Of a stretch of DNA of 13,267 nt, positions 1-6,932 are shown piece after piece. The stretch is from NCBI GenBank assembly GCA_035542155.1, contig DATKLX010000151.1, forward strand, positions 1-13,267, in the 5' to 3' direction. The notes under the pieces are model-generated. The model saw only the letters and a program-made list of their open reading frames with translations. It was not told the origin of the DNA and did no database searches. Made by a program: the position numbers and the translations under genes. The DNA is from DATKLX01 sp035542155 (GTDB lineage Bacteria; Chloroflexota; Anaerolineae; Anaerolineales; Anaerolineaceae). Each line of letters starts with the position of its first letter. The stretch's first letter is position 1.

Positions 1-7
1 ATCGATC

Positions 8-58
8 GACCCCGAACCAGCCGGAGAGATAGCCCGGCTGGTTCGGGGTCTTCGTTTG
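8..58. terminator. Long perfect hairpin, probable intrinsic terminator
   Basis: The arms at 8-24 and 34-50 are perfect reverse complements (17 bp, GC-rich) around a 9-nt loop. On the plus strand the stem is followed by TTCGTTTG, a modest T-rich tail, so it would best terminate a plus-strand transcript entering from the left. On the minus strand it lies just after the peroxiredoxin stop codon, but the bases past the stem (7-1) are not T-rich. It could still stabilise the 3' end of that mRNA. Confidence 0.6.
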
Positions 59-67
59 CCCTCCGGC

Positions 68-535
68 TTAAGCCTTGACCCCCAGCTCGGCCAGGACTTC
101 TTTGCTGTGCTCGGCTGGTTTCACCTTCTCGTACACCTTGAGGATCTGGCCGTTCCGGTCGATTAAAAACGTGGTGCGTAAAACCCCCTGGTATAGCCTG
201 CCCATCATCGTCTTGGGCCCCCAAGTGCCGTATAGATCGCACACTTTGTGGCCCTCGTCAGCGAGGAGCGTGAAGGGCAGTTGGTACTTGTCTTTGAATC
301 TGGTGTGGGATTTGACCGAATCCGGGCTCACCCCGAGGATCACCACGCCAGCCTGATCGTAGGCGCTGTAATCATCCCGAAAATTGCAGGCCTCTGTCGT
401 GCAGCCGGTCGTATCATCTTTCGGATAAAAATATAGAACCACCGATTTGCCGCGGTAATCGGACAGGCATCGTCGGGTCCCGTTTTCATCGAGCAGGCAG
501 AACTCAGGAGCCGGTTGACCAGCGAATATAGGCAT
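68..535 (-). CDS. bcp: Thioredoxin-dependent peroxiredoxin, BCP/PrxQ type
   Basis: This is a cytoplasmic thiol peroxidase that reduces hydrogen peroxide and organic hydroperoxides using thioredoxin. The 155-residue product has the AhpC/TSA thioredoxin fold. The peroxidatic cysteine C45 sits in DDTTGCT and the resolving cysteine C50 in TEAC, the five-residue spacing of 2-Cys BCP/PrxQ enzymes. The later block GPKTMMGRLYQGVLRTTFLIDRNG-like region is also typical. I chose the ATG at 535 because GGAGG lies six bases upstream; in-frame ATGs at 574 and 547 exist, but the first has no RBS and the second overlaps this RBS. The gene lies about 107 bp downstream of the prenyltransferase in the same direction, so it may be read from that operon or from its own promoter; no clear promoter was found. 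Length fits the family. The family call is very sure; the exact substrate is not. Confidence 0.95.
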   Translation of the reverse strand: MPIFAGQPAPEFCLLDENGTRRCLSDYRGKSVVLYFYPKDDTTGCTTEACNFRDDYSAYDQAGVVILGVSPDSVKSHTRFKDKYQLPFTLLADEGHKVCDLYGTWGPKTMMGRLYQGVLRTTFLIDRNGQILKVYEKVKPAEHSKEVLAELGVKA

Positions 536-619
536 TCTTTCCTCCATATGATTGTGATTTGTGAATAGTGGCAAAGATATCAGGAGAAGAACTCTCCCGG
601 CGGTGCTTTAACAGGGCAT

Positions 620-642
620 CCGGGAAGGAGTCCCATTCCCGG
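620..642 (-). other. Small hairpin directly after the UbiA-family gene
   Basis: CCGGGAA (620-626) and TTCCCGG (636-642) form a 7-bp stem with a 9-nt loop ending one base before the stop codon of the prenyltransferase. In the minus-strand direction the following bases are not U-rich, so this is a poor terminator. It may pause transcription or protect a 3' end ahead of the peroxiredoxin gene, or mean nothing. Confidence 0.3.
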
Positions 643-1563
643 TTAACCCGTCCAGAAAGATAGCGTCAGAAAATAGGCGGTCATCCCAAACAGGGCAAGC
701 GCGGTGAAGGTCAATAGCTGCCAGCGCGGCTTTTTGCCCTCGGCAATCTGGTTCATCTGCCAGATTTGGAAGATCCCCACTGGAATGGTCAGGAACCCGG
801 GCCAGGCCAGGCGCATCGGCATCCCCTGCACAACGGCCAGGACCAGGACGAGGTAGGCGAGCGGGATGAGCAGGTTGTGCAGGCCCATCCCGCGCTGCCA
901 ACCCAGGCGTACCATGGCGGTCTTTTTGTTGAACTTCAGATCCGTGCCATAATCGGGCAGTGAGAAGGCCATCAGCATCGCCAGGTGCAGAAACGTCAGC
1001 GGGAAAGTCACCATTGCCAGCAGGCGGTGGACTTCGCCGGTTTGCAGGAGAAAAGCAAAGGCCGGTACCAGGTTAGCGACCAGGATCGACGTGGTCAGTT
1101 CACCGTAGCCGGTTGAGACCAGGCGGAAGGGCGGCGAGGAATAGAAGAAAGAACCCAAAAAGGCAAATGCGAGGACCACCAGCGCTGGCCCGTTCAAATA
1201 ATGATCACGGTAAAGCAAAACAGTAAACACCGCCCCCACCGTGAGACAGGCCAGCGCCGCCAGGAGCGCGGTCCGTTTGGGCAGTCCCATGGCGCCACTT
1301 CCCCCCGTGAAAAGGGTTCGATTGGGATTTTCTTGATCAATATCGGCGTCATAGTACTCGTTCAAATAGTGCGCGCTGAGCTGCAGCATGGTCACGCAGC
1401 CCTGCCCCAGCCAGTAAGCCGTCCAATCGAGGGGGTGCCCCAGGTAGCGCGCCAATCCTGCGCCCAATGCGTATAACAGAAATCCTCCCAGGAGGAAGAA
1501 CGGTCTGGTCAGGTGGATGAACTGGACCAGGGGCGCCGGCAAAAGATCCAAAAGTCGTTTCAT
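643..1563 (-). CDS. UbiA-family prenyltransferase (MenA-like)
   Basis: This is an integral membrane enzyme that transfers a polyprenyl chain from its diphosphate to an aromatic or lipid acceptor. The first Asp-rich motif is N68-E-Y-Y-D72-A-D-I-D76 (NxxxDxxxD), followed by NRTLFTGGSG, which resembles 1,4-dihydroxy-2-naphthoate prenyltransferases. The second motif is D204-Y-G-T-D208 with following KFNKKT. Both bind Mg-diphosphate. Roughly eight or nine hydrophobic segments span the 306 residues, normal for the family. I chose the ATG at 1563, which has a weak AGTGAG five bases upstream; an in-frame GTG at 1569 is the alternative and would leave only six bases after the upstream stop. It is the third gene of the proline dehydrogenase unit. 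Menaquinone synthesis is the likeliest role, but no other men gene is in view, so heme O, chlorophyll-type or lipid prenylation cannot be excluded. Confidence 0.85.
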   Translation of the reverse strand: MKRLLDLLPAPLVQFIHLTRPFFLLGGFLLYALGAGLARYLGHPLDWTAYWLGQGCVTMLQLSAHYLNEYYDADIDQENPNRTLFTGGSGAMGLPKRTALLAALACLTVGAVFTVLLYRDHYLNGPALVVLAFAFLGSFFYSSPPFRLVSTGYGELTTSILVANLVPAFAFLLQTGEVHRLLAMVTFPLTFLHLAMLMAFSLPDYGTDLKFNKKTAMVRLGWQRGMGLHNLLIPLAYLVLVLAVVQGMPMRLAWPGFLTIPVGIFQIWQMNQIAEGKKPRWQLLTFTALALFGMTAYFLTLSFWTG

Positions 1564-1575
1564 GCACACTCACTT

Positions 1576-2322
1576 TTATAGGAGCTGGTAACCGCCGTCA
1601 ATCACCAGCGTCTGTCCGGTAATATACTCGTTTTGAAGCAAAAAAACAACTGCCCTGGCGATGGCTTCCGTTGAGCCGGCCCGTTTTAACGGGAGCTGCC
1701 GCACGAGGCGCTCCCATTCCTCGACTCCGGCTTGCTCGGAGGGCAGAATCATCCCCGGCGCAACCGCATTGACCCGGATCCGCGGGGCTAGCGTACGCGC
1801 CAGCAGGCGAGTCAGCGTCTCCAGGCCGGCCTTACTCACCGTGTAGGCGGGATATCCTGTCCAGACTTTATGAGCGCCGGCGTCTGTAATGTTGATGATC
1901 GCCCCGCCCTGCTCCCCCATCCTCCGCGCAGCTTCCTGGGCGCATAGCAGCGGGGCGCGCAGGTTCAATGCCAGGGTTGCATCCCACCTTTCCACGCTGA
2001 TCTCCAGTAGATCGGCGCGTTCCATGCGGCTGGCGGAGTTGACCAGCACTCCCAGCCTGCGCGGGAGGCGGTCGATTTCCCGGAACATCCCTCGTATCTG
2101 TTCCGGATCGGTGAGGTCCCCCTGAATCAAATAGGCTTCCCTGCCAAGCTGGCGGATCTCGCCAGCCGTCTGGCGGACCTCTTCGCTCGATGTGTTGAAA
2201 TGAAGGCCGATGGCATAGCCTTCCTGGCAGAGCGCCAGGGCAATGGCGCGCCCGATTCGCCTGGCTCCCCCGGTGACGAGGGCCAGCGGGGGCGGGTCGG
2301 AGCTGGGAAGGGCTGGATCCAT
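1576..2322 (-). CDS. Short-chain dehydrogenase, pteridine-reductase (PTR1/FolM) type
   Basis: This is an NAD(P)H-dependent SDR oxidoreductase of 248 residues. The nucleotide-binding turn is T17-G-G-A-R-R-I-G24, in which the usual second glycine is Arg as in pteridine reductases. VNSAS at 94-98 is the NNAG-equivalent motif. The catalytic Ser is replaced by Asp: D147 in INITDAG, with Y160 and K164 (YTVSK). The D-13-Y-4-K spacing matches trypanosomatid PTR1, and LHFNTS at 40-45 resembles its NADPH-binding segment. Reduction of a dihydro- or unconjugated pterin is therefore the best guess, although ordinary SDR chemistry remains possible. I chose the ATG at 2322: GGAGG lies nine bases upstream, and the TAGGAGG overlaps the proline dehydrogenase stop, suggesting translational coupling. 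The longer in-frame start at 2361 would sit inside the upstream gene without an RBS. The C-terminal GQTLVIDGGYQLL is typical of the fold. Confidence 0.88.
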   Translation of the reverse strand: MDPALPSSDPPPLALVTGGARRIGRAIALALCQEGYAIGLHFNTSSEEVRQTAGEIRQLGREAYLIQGDLTDPEQIRGMFREIDRLPRRLGVLVNSASRMERADLLEISVERWDATLALNLRAPLLCAQEAARRMGEQGGAIINITDAGAHKVWTGYPAYTVSKAGLETLTRLLARTLAPRIRVNAVAPGMILPSEQAGVEEWERLVRQLPLKRAGSTEAIARAVVFLLQNEYITGQTLVIDGGYQLL

Positions 2323-2335
2323 ATCCGCATTCCTC

Positions 2336-3295
2336 CTACTTGCGCAAAAAGTTCGCGGCAAAGAACCACAGGTTGGCCGGGCGCTCCGCCAGCCGGCGCA
2401 TCAGGTAAGGATACCAGTGGCTTCCATATGGCACGTAAACCCGCACCGGATACCCCTGGCGTGCCAGTTCGTCCTGCAGATCGCGGCGGATCCCATAGAG
2501 CATCTGGAATTCGACCGCTTCCATGGGAAGACCCATCCTCCCGGCAGCCTCGCGAGCGTGGGCAATCCGCCGGGGATCATGGGTCGCGAAGGCCGGGATC
2601 GGTGGAGTTCGCCGGTCCGCGCTAATCGGCGGCGAACAGGCTTCCAGCGCCTGGTTCACCAGCAGCCCGGCCAGGCGGTCGTAATTGGCGTCGACGTCCG
2701 CTTTCTTGGGGAATGCGATCGACGCCGGCTCCTGGTATGCGCCTTTACACAGCCGCACCCGCGCCCCTCTAGCCCCCAGGCTGCGAATATCCTCCTCGCT
2801 CCGGTACAGGTATGCCTGGATGACCACTCCCAGGTTTTCGTACCCGGCATCCCGGAAGTGGGCATATATTTCCAGCGTCCGCGTTGTTAAGGTCGCGTCT
2901 TCCATATCCAGGCGAATGAAATTCTGGAGCTTCCCGGCCGTCTCCAGAATCTCTCCCAGGTTATCCAGACAGGCGGAATGGTCCAGGGCCAGCCCGATCT
3001 GGCTGAGCTTGATCGATATGTTCGCCTGCACACCGGCTCGCTGGATCTCGTCGAGAATAGCCAATATTTGTCTCGTCGCCTGGTGGGCCTCTTCGAGGCT
3101 TTGTGTATTTTCCCCCAGGTGGTCGAGCGTCGCCAGAATACCCCGCCCGTTCAGCTCGCTGACCGCCTGGATGGCTTCTTCTGGCGTTTCCCCGGCCACA
3201 AATCTCCTCGCCATCCGGCGCACGAACCTCAGGCGGGTCATCATCCGCCGTGCCCACTCAGCCCTCGATAAGGAGATCAGAAACGAACGCATCAT
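2336..3295 (-). CDS. Proline dehydrogenase (PRODH), monofunctional
   Basis: This FAD enzyme oxidises L-proline to delta-1-pyrroline-5-carboxylate and feeds electrons to the quinone pool, usually at the membrane surface. The 319-residue beta/alpha barrel shows the family blocks in order: SIKLSQIG (94-101), FIRLDMED (126-133), VVIQAYLYRSEEDI (157-170), VRLCKGAYQEP (180-190), FATHD (236-240), EFQMLYGIR (262-270) and YLMRRLAERPAN (297-308). The last holds the Y297/R300/R301/E304 set that grips the substrate carboxylate and seals the site. The N-terminal region is short, as in monofunctional bacterial enzymes; there is no PutA-type DNA-binding or P5C dehydrogenase domain. Start: the ATG at 3295 with GAGGGG about 11 bases upstream; the next codon is also ATG (3292). 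It heads a three-gene unit whose candidate promoter is at 3427-3435. The P5C dehydrogenase partner is not in the window. Confidence 0.95.
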   Translation of the reverse strand: MMRSFLISLSRAEWARRMMTRLRFVRRMARRFVAGETPEEAIQAVSELNGRGILATLDHLGENTQSLEEAHQATRQILAILDEIQRAGVQANISIKLSQIGLALDHSACLDNLGEILETAGKLQNFIRLDMEDATLTTRTLEIYAHFRDAGYENLGVVIQAYLYRSEEDIRSLGARGARVRLCKGAYQEPASIAFPKKADVDANYDRLAGLLVNQALEACSPPISADRRTPPIPAFATHDPRRIAHAREAAGRMGLPMEAVEFQMLYGIRRDLQDELARQGYPVRVYVPYGSHWYPYLMRRLAERPANLWFFAANFLRK

Positions 3296-3426
3296 ACGCG
3301 ATACTTCCCCTCTTCAACCCGCCGCCTCAGCCCAGCGTCGGTCAAAGAAATTCTGGCTCTTTGGGATCCGCCGCGGTATGTCCCCGCATTTGGGGGCCTC
3401 TTCACGCGTATTCCCAATGAACCAAA

Positions 3427-3435
3427 ATTCTAGCA
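3427..3435 (-). promoter_or_regulatory. Candidate extended -10 promoter for the proline dehydrogenase unit
   Basis: Read on the minus strand this is TGCTAGAAT: an extended -10 (TGn) with hexamer TAGAAT, five of six consensus bases. No good -35 lies 16-18 bp upstream, as expected for an extended -10 promoter. Start of transcription near 3420 would give a leader of about 125 nt. It lies about 13 bp from the opposing element at 3448-3456. Confidence 0.4.
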
Positions 3436-3447
3436 CAAAATAACCCA

Positions 3448-3456
3448 TGGTATAAT
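3448..3456 (+). promoter_or_regulatory. Candidate extended -10 promoter for the surface protein gene
   Basis: TGGTATAAT is a perfect TATAAT with the TGn extension. The -35 region (about 3428-3433) is poor. Transcription would start near 3463, giving a leader of about 78 nt before the ATG at 3541. The site is back to back with the minus-strand element, so one regulator could control both directions. Confidence 0.5.
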
Positions 3457-3540
3457 TTTTAGATCTGCTTCATCCATCATTGGAACTCACTCATCCAGGG
3501 GGTTGTGCGCAAGGAGCGTCATTGGGTCAGGATCGAGAGC

Positions 3541-5973
3541 ATGATCAGACGGCTGATGCTTGGCCTCATTCTGTTGTCAGGTTTTGTTTTTGGCTCGGCG
3601 ATCCTCTATCAGGATCCACCGGCCTGGGCGTGGGCTGTGATCGCGCCCGCGGATGGCGTCGTTACCCTGACAAGTCCACTGGCCTGCCCTTCCAACGGCT
3701 GTGCCGCGGGTCAGCGCCTTAGCCTCCATGTAGATTATACGCTCGACCAGTTCGATCCGGTTCTGACCCCCAATGTCCAGGTCTGCGTGTATACGCTGAC
3801 TGCCTGGAATTCCACCGGGTTTTCGATCGCCAATAAAGGCGGCGTCACGAACGCAACCTACACCAACACCGGTCCTGAGGCGACCGCGCATTGCGAGGCT
3901 AACCCGGCCAACCATACCCTCCTCGGCGGAGCCAATGCTGCTATCCCCGCCGGCGCCTTTGGGGATACCCTGGATTTTTCCCTACGGATCGGAAACACCG
4001 CCGCCACGAACGGTACCATTCTCGTCCAGGTCGAAGAGCAGGTCTCCACCCAGGGTGGGACCCCTCCTCCCACCTGGAACCGCACCACCAACACCTTCAT
4101 CAGCCTCCCCATCGTTCCTACCGCGACCACCGTTTATGTCACCGATAATCCCTCGTCGTGTGGGGTCAATTCGCCCTGCTACGTGGACAGCGGCGGGGAT
4201 CTGGCCAACGGAATCGGGACCGGCTTGAAAGATGCCGTTGACGCGGTTGCCGCCGGATCGACCATCAACATCCTGGGTACCTACAACATCAAGAGTAACG
4301 CTATCACGATTAACCAGCCTCTCGTTCTGCAGGGACTGAACAATGCCGCCATCACCTACAACGGGAGTGTCTGCGCGAACCCCTTTTTCAACCTGGGCGA
4401 TGGGGTGATTGTTAAAGATTTGCACATCGATGGGGGCAGCACCTGTGCGAACACCCGCCGGGATCTCGTCAACATCAATACGGCCGATAGAGCGGTCGAA
4501 GTCGTGCTGGACGCCAACGACCTGACGAATGGGAAAAACGCGATCACCATTGCCGACCAGGCTGGAAGTGTCACCTTGCGCTTCAATCACATCACTGGGA
4601 ATTCCGGTCAGGCATTGATCTGGAATGCGGGCAGCACGTTTCCGACCGGAAAATTGAGCGCCGTGGCCAATAACTTCTATGGGAACCAGAGCGGCATCCA
4701 GGTAGAGTGTAATAACCGCGGCGATGTAAATCACAACTATTGGGGTTCGGGCGTCAATGTCGCTGCCGGCGCGTCGCACTGCACCGCCAGCGATGGCAAA
4801 AGGTTGGGCGCGCCCGTTCAGCACCGGGCCAACCTGCCTGGACTCGACGCCCTGAGGGTGACCGTTTTCCTCGACAAAAAATATTATTTTAATGACCAGA
4901 TTGGGCTGATGCGTTCCGATGATCACGCCGATTTTGATCTCTTTATTGTTAACCACGGCGCTGGCAGCAACCTGAACGTGCCTTTCCTTGGCGCCGGACA
5001 GCAGGCGATCAGTCCCTGCAGCAACTATTGGGATATCTTCCTCGCCCAGGGCGCAACCCCATCCAATTCCCTTGAGCTTTTCTTTAAATACAACTACATG
5101 GGCTCCGGCTGTATCGACCTGATCAAGTCCAACGCCTACTGCAACCAGAGCACGATGTCCCTCTACCCGCTCTGGTGGTACGATCCCGCCGCAAATGTGA
5201 CTGACGGCTGGGATACCACCGGGCAAAACCCCGCCGGAAGCGGCGCGAACGGGGCATCTGGCCAGCAAACCGCCTGCGACATCCCCAACAATGAGATCCA
5301 CCTCAGCGTTGACAGCTCAGGCAGGCCCAATCTTGCGACGGATCTGCATTTCGTCCCCTTTGTGGTTGGGATTCAAAATGCCTTCACCCCTACCCCAACC
5401 CGCACCCCGACGATTACCCCAACCCGCACTCCTACCAGGACCCCCTCGCCGACCACATACCGGACCAATACTCCGACGTACACCCCGTATATCTTTCGCA
5501 CGAGCACGCCGACTCGCACGCCTACCCGGTTTTACACCGGAACTCCAACTCAGGGCAACTATCCCGCTCCCGGAACAGGAGGGGAAAGTACCGGTTATCC
5601 GGCCCCTAAAACCCCAACCGCTCAGGTGCCTGGTTACCCCGGTCCCACCGTTGAGGAGACTACCCCCGGTTCGGGTAGCCCGACTGGCCCGGCCGGATCA
5701 CAAACCCTCACCCCAAAGCCGGGAACTTCCGGGACGGGGACTGCTTCTCAGGTCTCCCTTGCGGAAACGCCGTCCACTCATGCCACCCCGGGTATTTTGC
5801 CAGACAAGACCCCTGCCCCTGGCGGCAGCCCCACGCATGGCTCGGGCGGAAAACGTTTCCAGACCCCACCACGGCCAATGGATTTCATCAGTTTGCTGGT
5901 TGGGTTCATTTTAGGATTCGGCAGCGTTCTGTCGGCTGGTTGGTATCTGTTCCTGAACCGCAGCGGTCAGTGA
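3541..5973 (+). CDS. Exported cell-surface protein: beta-helix-like region, Thr/Pro stalk, C-terminal anchor
   Basis: This is an 810-residue protein of unknown function, predicted to be displayed outside the cell. Residues 1-32 form a signal segment (MIRRLMLGLILLSG core, possible cleavage after AWA). Residues about 33-195 are a Cys-containing beta-rich domain. About 197-404 resemble a right-handed beta-helix (repeated short strands with Asn-rich turns: LQGLNN, KDLHIDGG, LDANDLTNG, RFNHITGNSG, NNFYGNQSG, NHNYWGSG). About 439-611 are a second extracellular domain with several Cys. Residues 613-774 are a Thr/Pro/Ser-rich stalk with TPTRTPT repeats and three YPAP or YPGP motifs. A single helix at about 783-805 ends in NRSGQ; there is no LPXTG sortase signal. 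I chose the ATG at 3541 because AGGA lies eight bases upstream and the hydrophobic core follows directly; a GTG at 3505 would add 12 charged residues. The beta-helix could bind or cleave polysaccharide, but no catalytic set was recognised. Confidence 0.85.
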   Translation: MIRRLMLGLILLSGFVFGSAILYQDPPAWAWAVIAPADGVVTLTSPLACPSNGCAAGQRLSLHVDYTLDQFDPVLTPNVQVCVYTLTAWNSTGFSIANKGGVTNATYTNTGPEATAHCEANPANHTLLGGANAAIPAGAFGDTLDFSLRIGNTAATNGTILVQVEEQVSTQGGTPPPTWNRTTNTFISLPIVPTATTVYVTDNPSSCGVNSPCYVDSGGDLANGIGTGLKDAVDAVAAGSTINILGTYNIKSNAITINQPLVLQGLNNAAITYNGSVCANPFFNLGDGVIVKDLHIDGGSTCANTRRDLVNINTADRAVEVVLDANDLTNGKNAITIADQAGSVTLRFNHITGNSGQALIWNAGSTFPTGKLSAVANNFYGNQSGIQVECNNRGDVNHNYWGSGVNVAAGASHCTASDGKRLGAPVQHRANLPGLDALRVTVFLDKKYYFNDQIGLMRSDDHADFDLFIVNHGAGSNLNVPFLGAGQQAISPCSNYWDIFLAQGATPSNSLELFFKYNYMGSGCIDLIKSNAYCNQSTMSLYPLWWYDPAANVTDGWDTTGQNPAGSGANGASGQQTACDIPNNEIHLSVDSSGRPNLATDLHFVPFVVGIQNAFTPTPTRTPTITPTRTPTRTPSPTTYRTNTPTYTPYIFRTSTPTRTPTRFYTGTPTQGNYPAPGTGGESTGYPAPKTPTAQVPGYPGPTVEETTPGSGSPTGPAGSQTLTPKPGTSGTGTASQVSLAETPSTHATPGILPDKTPAPGGSPTHGSGGKRFQTPPRPMDFISLLVGFILGFGSVLSAGWYLFLNRSGQ
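5379..5560 (+). repeat. Low-complexity Thr/Pro-encoding repeat tract
   Basis: The DNA is dominated by ACC/ACT/ACG and CCC/CCG/CCA codons with interspersed CGC or CGG, encoding TPT, TRTPT and similar units. It begins the stalk of the surface protein. Such tracts can vary in length by slippage or recombination between strains. The codons vary, so it is not a perfect nucleotide tandem repeat. Confidence 0.7.
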
Positions 5974-5995
5974 CCCCCCTTACTTACCTGGGTTT

Positions 5996-6024
5996 TTGAC
6001 TTTTAATATTATTTATGCTATTCT
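5996..6024 (+). promoter_or_regulatory. Strong sigma70-type promoter for the MBL hydrolase
   Basis: The -35 TTGACT (5996-6001, 5 of 6 consensus) is followed by a 17-bp spacer and the -10 TATTCT (6019-6024, 5 of 6) preceded by TGC, an extended -10. Transcription should start near 6031, giving a leader of about 22 nt that carries GGGAAGG before the ATG at 6053. It lies in the 79-bp gap after the surface protein gene, so the hydrolase can be expressed independently. Confidence 0.75.
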
Positions 6025-6052
6025 TGAGGCATCTTATCGTCGGGAAGGTTGT

Positions 6053-6922
6053 ATGCAACGCGAACGTGTCTCGGAAAATGTCTATTGGTTTCAAAGTGAA
6101 ATCTATGCGCAGGTTACTGCCGGGGTCGTTGCCGGACCCCAGTGGGCAGTTGTGATCGATACCCTTGCTCTCCCCGAAGAGACGCTCGCAATGCGGGAAT
6201 TTGTCGAAGATGAGCTCAGCGTTCCGGTCCGCTACGTCATCAATACCCATCATCATGCGGACCACTGCTGGGGCAACTGCTTCTTCCCCGGCGCAACCGT
6301 GATCGGGCATACCCTCTGCCGCGAAGCACTGGTGGAGCGTGGGCCCGCTGCCCTGGAATCCGCCCGACGGTTGAACAATACTTTCAAGCAGATCAAAATC
6401 GTCCCTCCTCATCTGACTTTCGATCAGGGCAGCCTTACCCTGCGTGTGGGTAAGAAAAATCTGACTCTCTTCCCCACCCCAGGCCATAGCCAGGATGGTA
6501 TTTCGATCCTCGTCGAAGAAGATCGCGTCCTCTTTGCCGGGGATGCCTTCCTTCCCCTTCCATACGTGGTGGATGGCGATGTGGAAGATCTCACCACCTC
6601 GATCAAGCGCATTGGCAAGATGGGCCTCGAAAATATCATCCAGGGACACGGCGATATCATCTTGCGCGGTGAGATCGATCAGGCGGTCAAGGAAAACCTT
6701 GCCTATATCTCCTGCATTCGCAAGGCGGTTCGTTCAGCAGCCAAGCGAAAAAATCCCCTGGATGCCCTGGCTGAGGTGGATATTGAATCTTGTGGGAAAA
6801 GCCGTGTATACCTGGGTGGCCTGGCGGAAGAGCTTCACCGCCGCAACCTCAAGGCGCTCTACCGTCAGGTCCTCAATGAAGAACAATCCAGCGAAGTAAA
6901 AATCCCGCTAACCGAAGATTAA
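6053..6922 (+). CDS. Metallo-beta-lactamase-fold hydrolase
   Basis: This is a 289-residue probable cytoplasmic di-metal (usually zinc) hydrolase. All five MBL motifs are visible: H66-x-H68-x-D70-H71 in NTHHHADH, H145 in PGHSQDG, the bridging D164 in FAGDAF, and H199 in QGHGD. A C-terminal extension of about 85 residues (IDQAVKENLAYISCIRKAV onward, Lys/Arg and Leu rich) follows the core and is mostly helical. The substrate cannot be read from the sequence; the family includes thiolesterases, lactonases, phosphodiesterases and lactamases. Start: the ATG at 6053, with GGGAAGG five bases upstream. A longer in-frame reading from a TTG at 5996 is wrong because that TTG is the promoter -35. The gene converges on plsY with a 10-bp gap and no obvious terminator between them. 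Confidence 0.9.
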   Translation: MQRERVSENVYWFQSEIYAQVTAGVVAGPQWAVVIDTLALPEETLAMREFVEDELSVPVRYVINTHHHADHCWGNCFFPGATVIGHTLCREALVERGPAALESARRLNNTFKQIKIVPPHLTFDQGSLTLRVGKKNLTLFPTPGHSQDGISILVEEDRVLFAGDAFLPLPYVVDGDVEDLTTSIKRIGKMGLENIIQGHGDIILRGEIDQAVKENLAYISCIRKAVRSAAKRKNPLDALAEVDIESCGKSRVYLGGLAEELHRRNLKALYRQVLNEEQSSEVKIPLTED

Positions 6923-6932
6923 ACCTTCTAAA

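Noticed and set aside
3982..5301. A 439-codon open frame on the minus strand
   Set aside because: It lies entirely opposite the surface protein gene, which has a signal segment, coherent domains and an anchor. The antisense product is a low-complexity Val/Gly/Ile sequence with no recognisable motif, as expected of a shadow frame in GC-rich coding DNA.
5379..5860. Repeat tract considered as a CRISPR-like or tandem DNA array
   Set aside because: Units are short, irregular and codon-phased, without spacers; it is simply the coding sequence of a Thr/Pro stalk.
5996..6052. A 19-residue N-terminal extension of the MBL hydrolase from a TTG codon
   Set aside because: That TTG is the first three bases of a TTGACT -35 with a well-spaced extended -10 downstream; the ATG at 6053 has a good RBS and follows the predicted transcription start.
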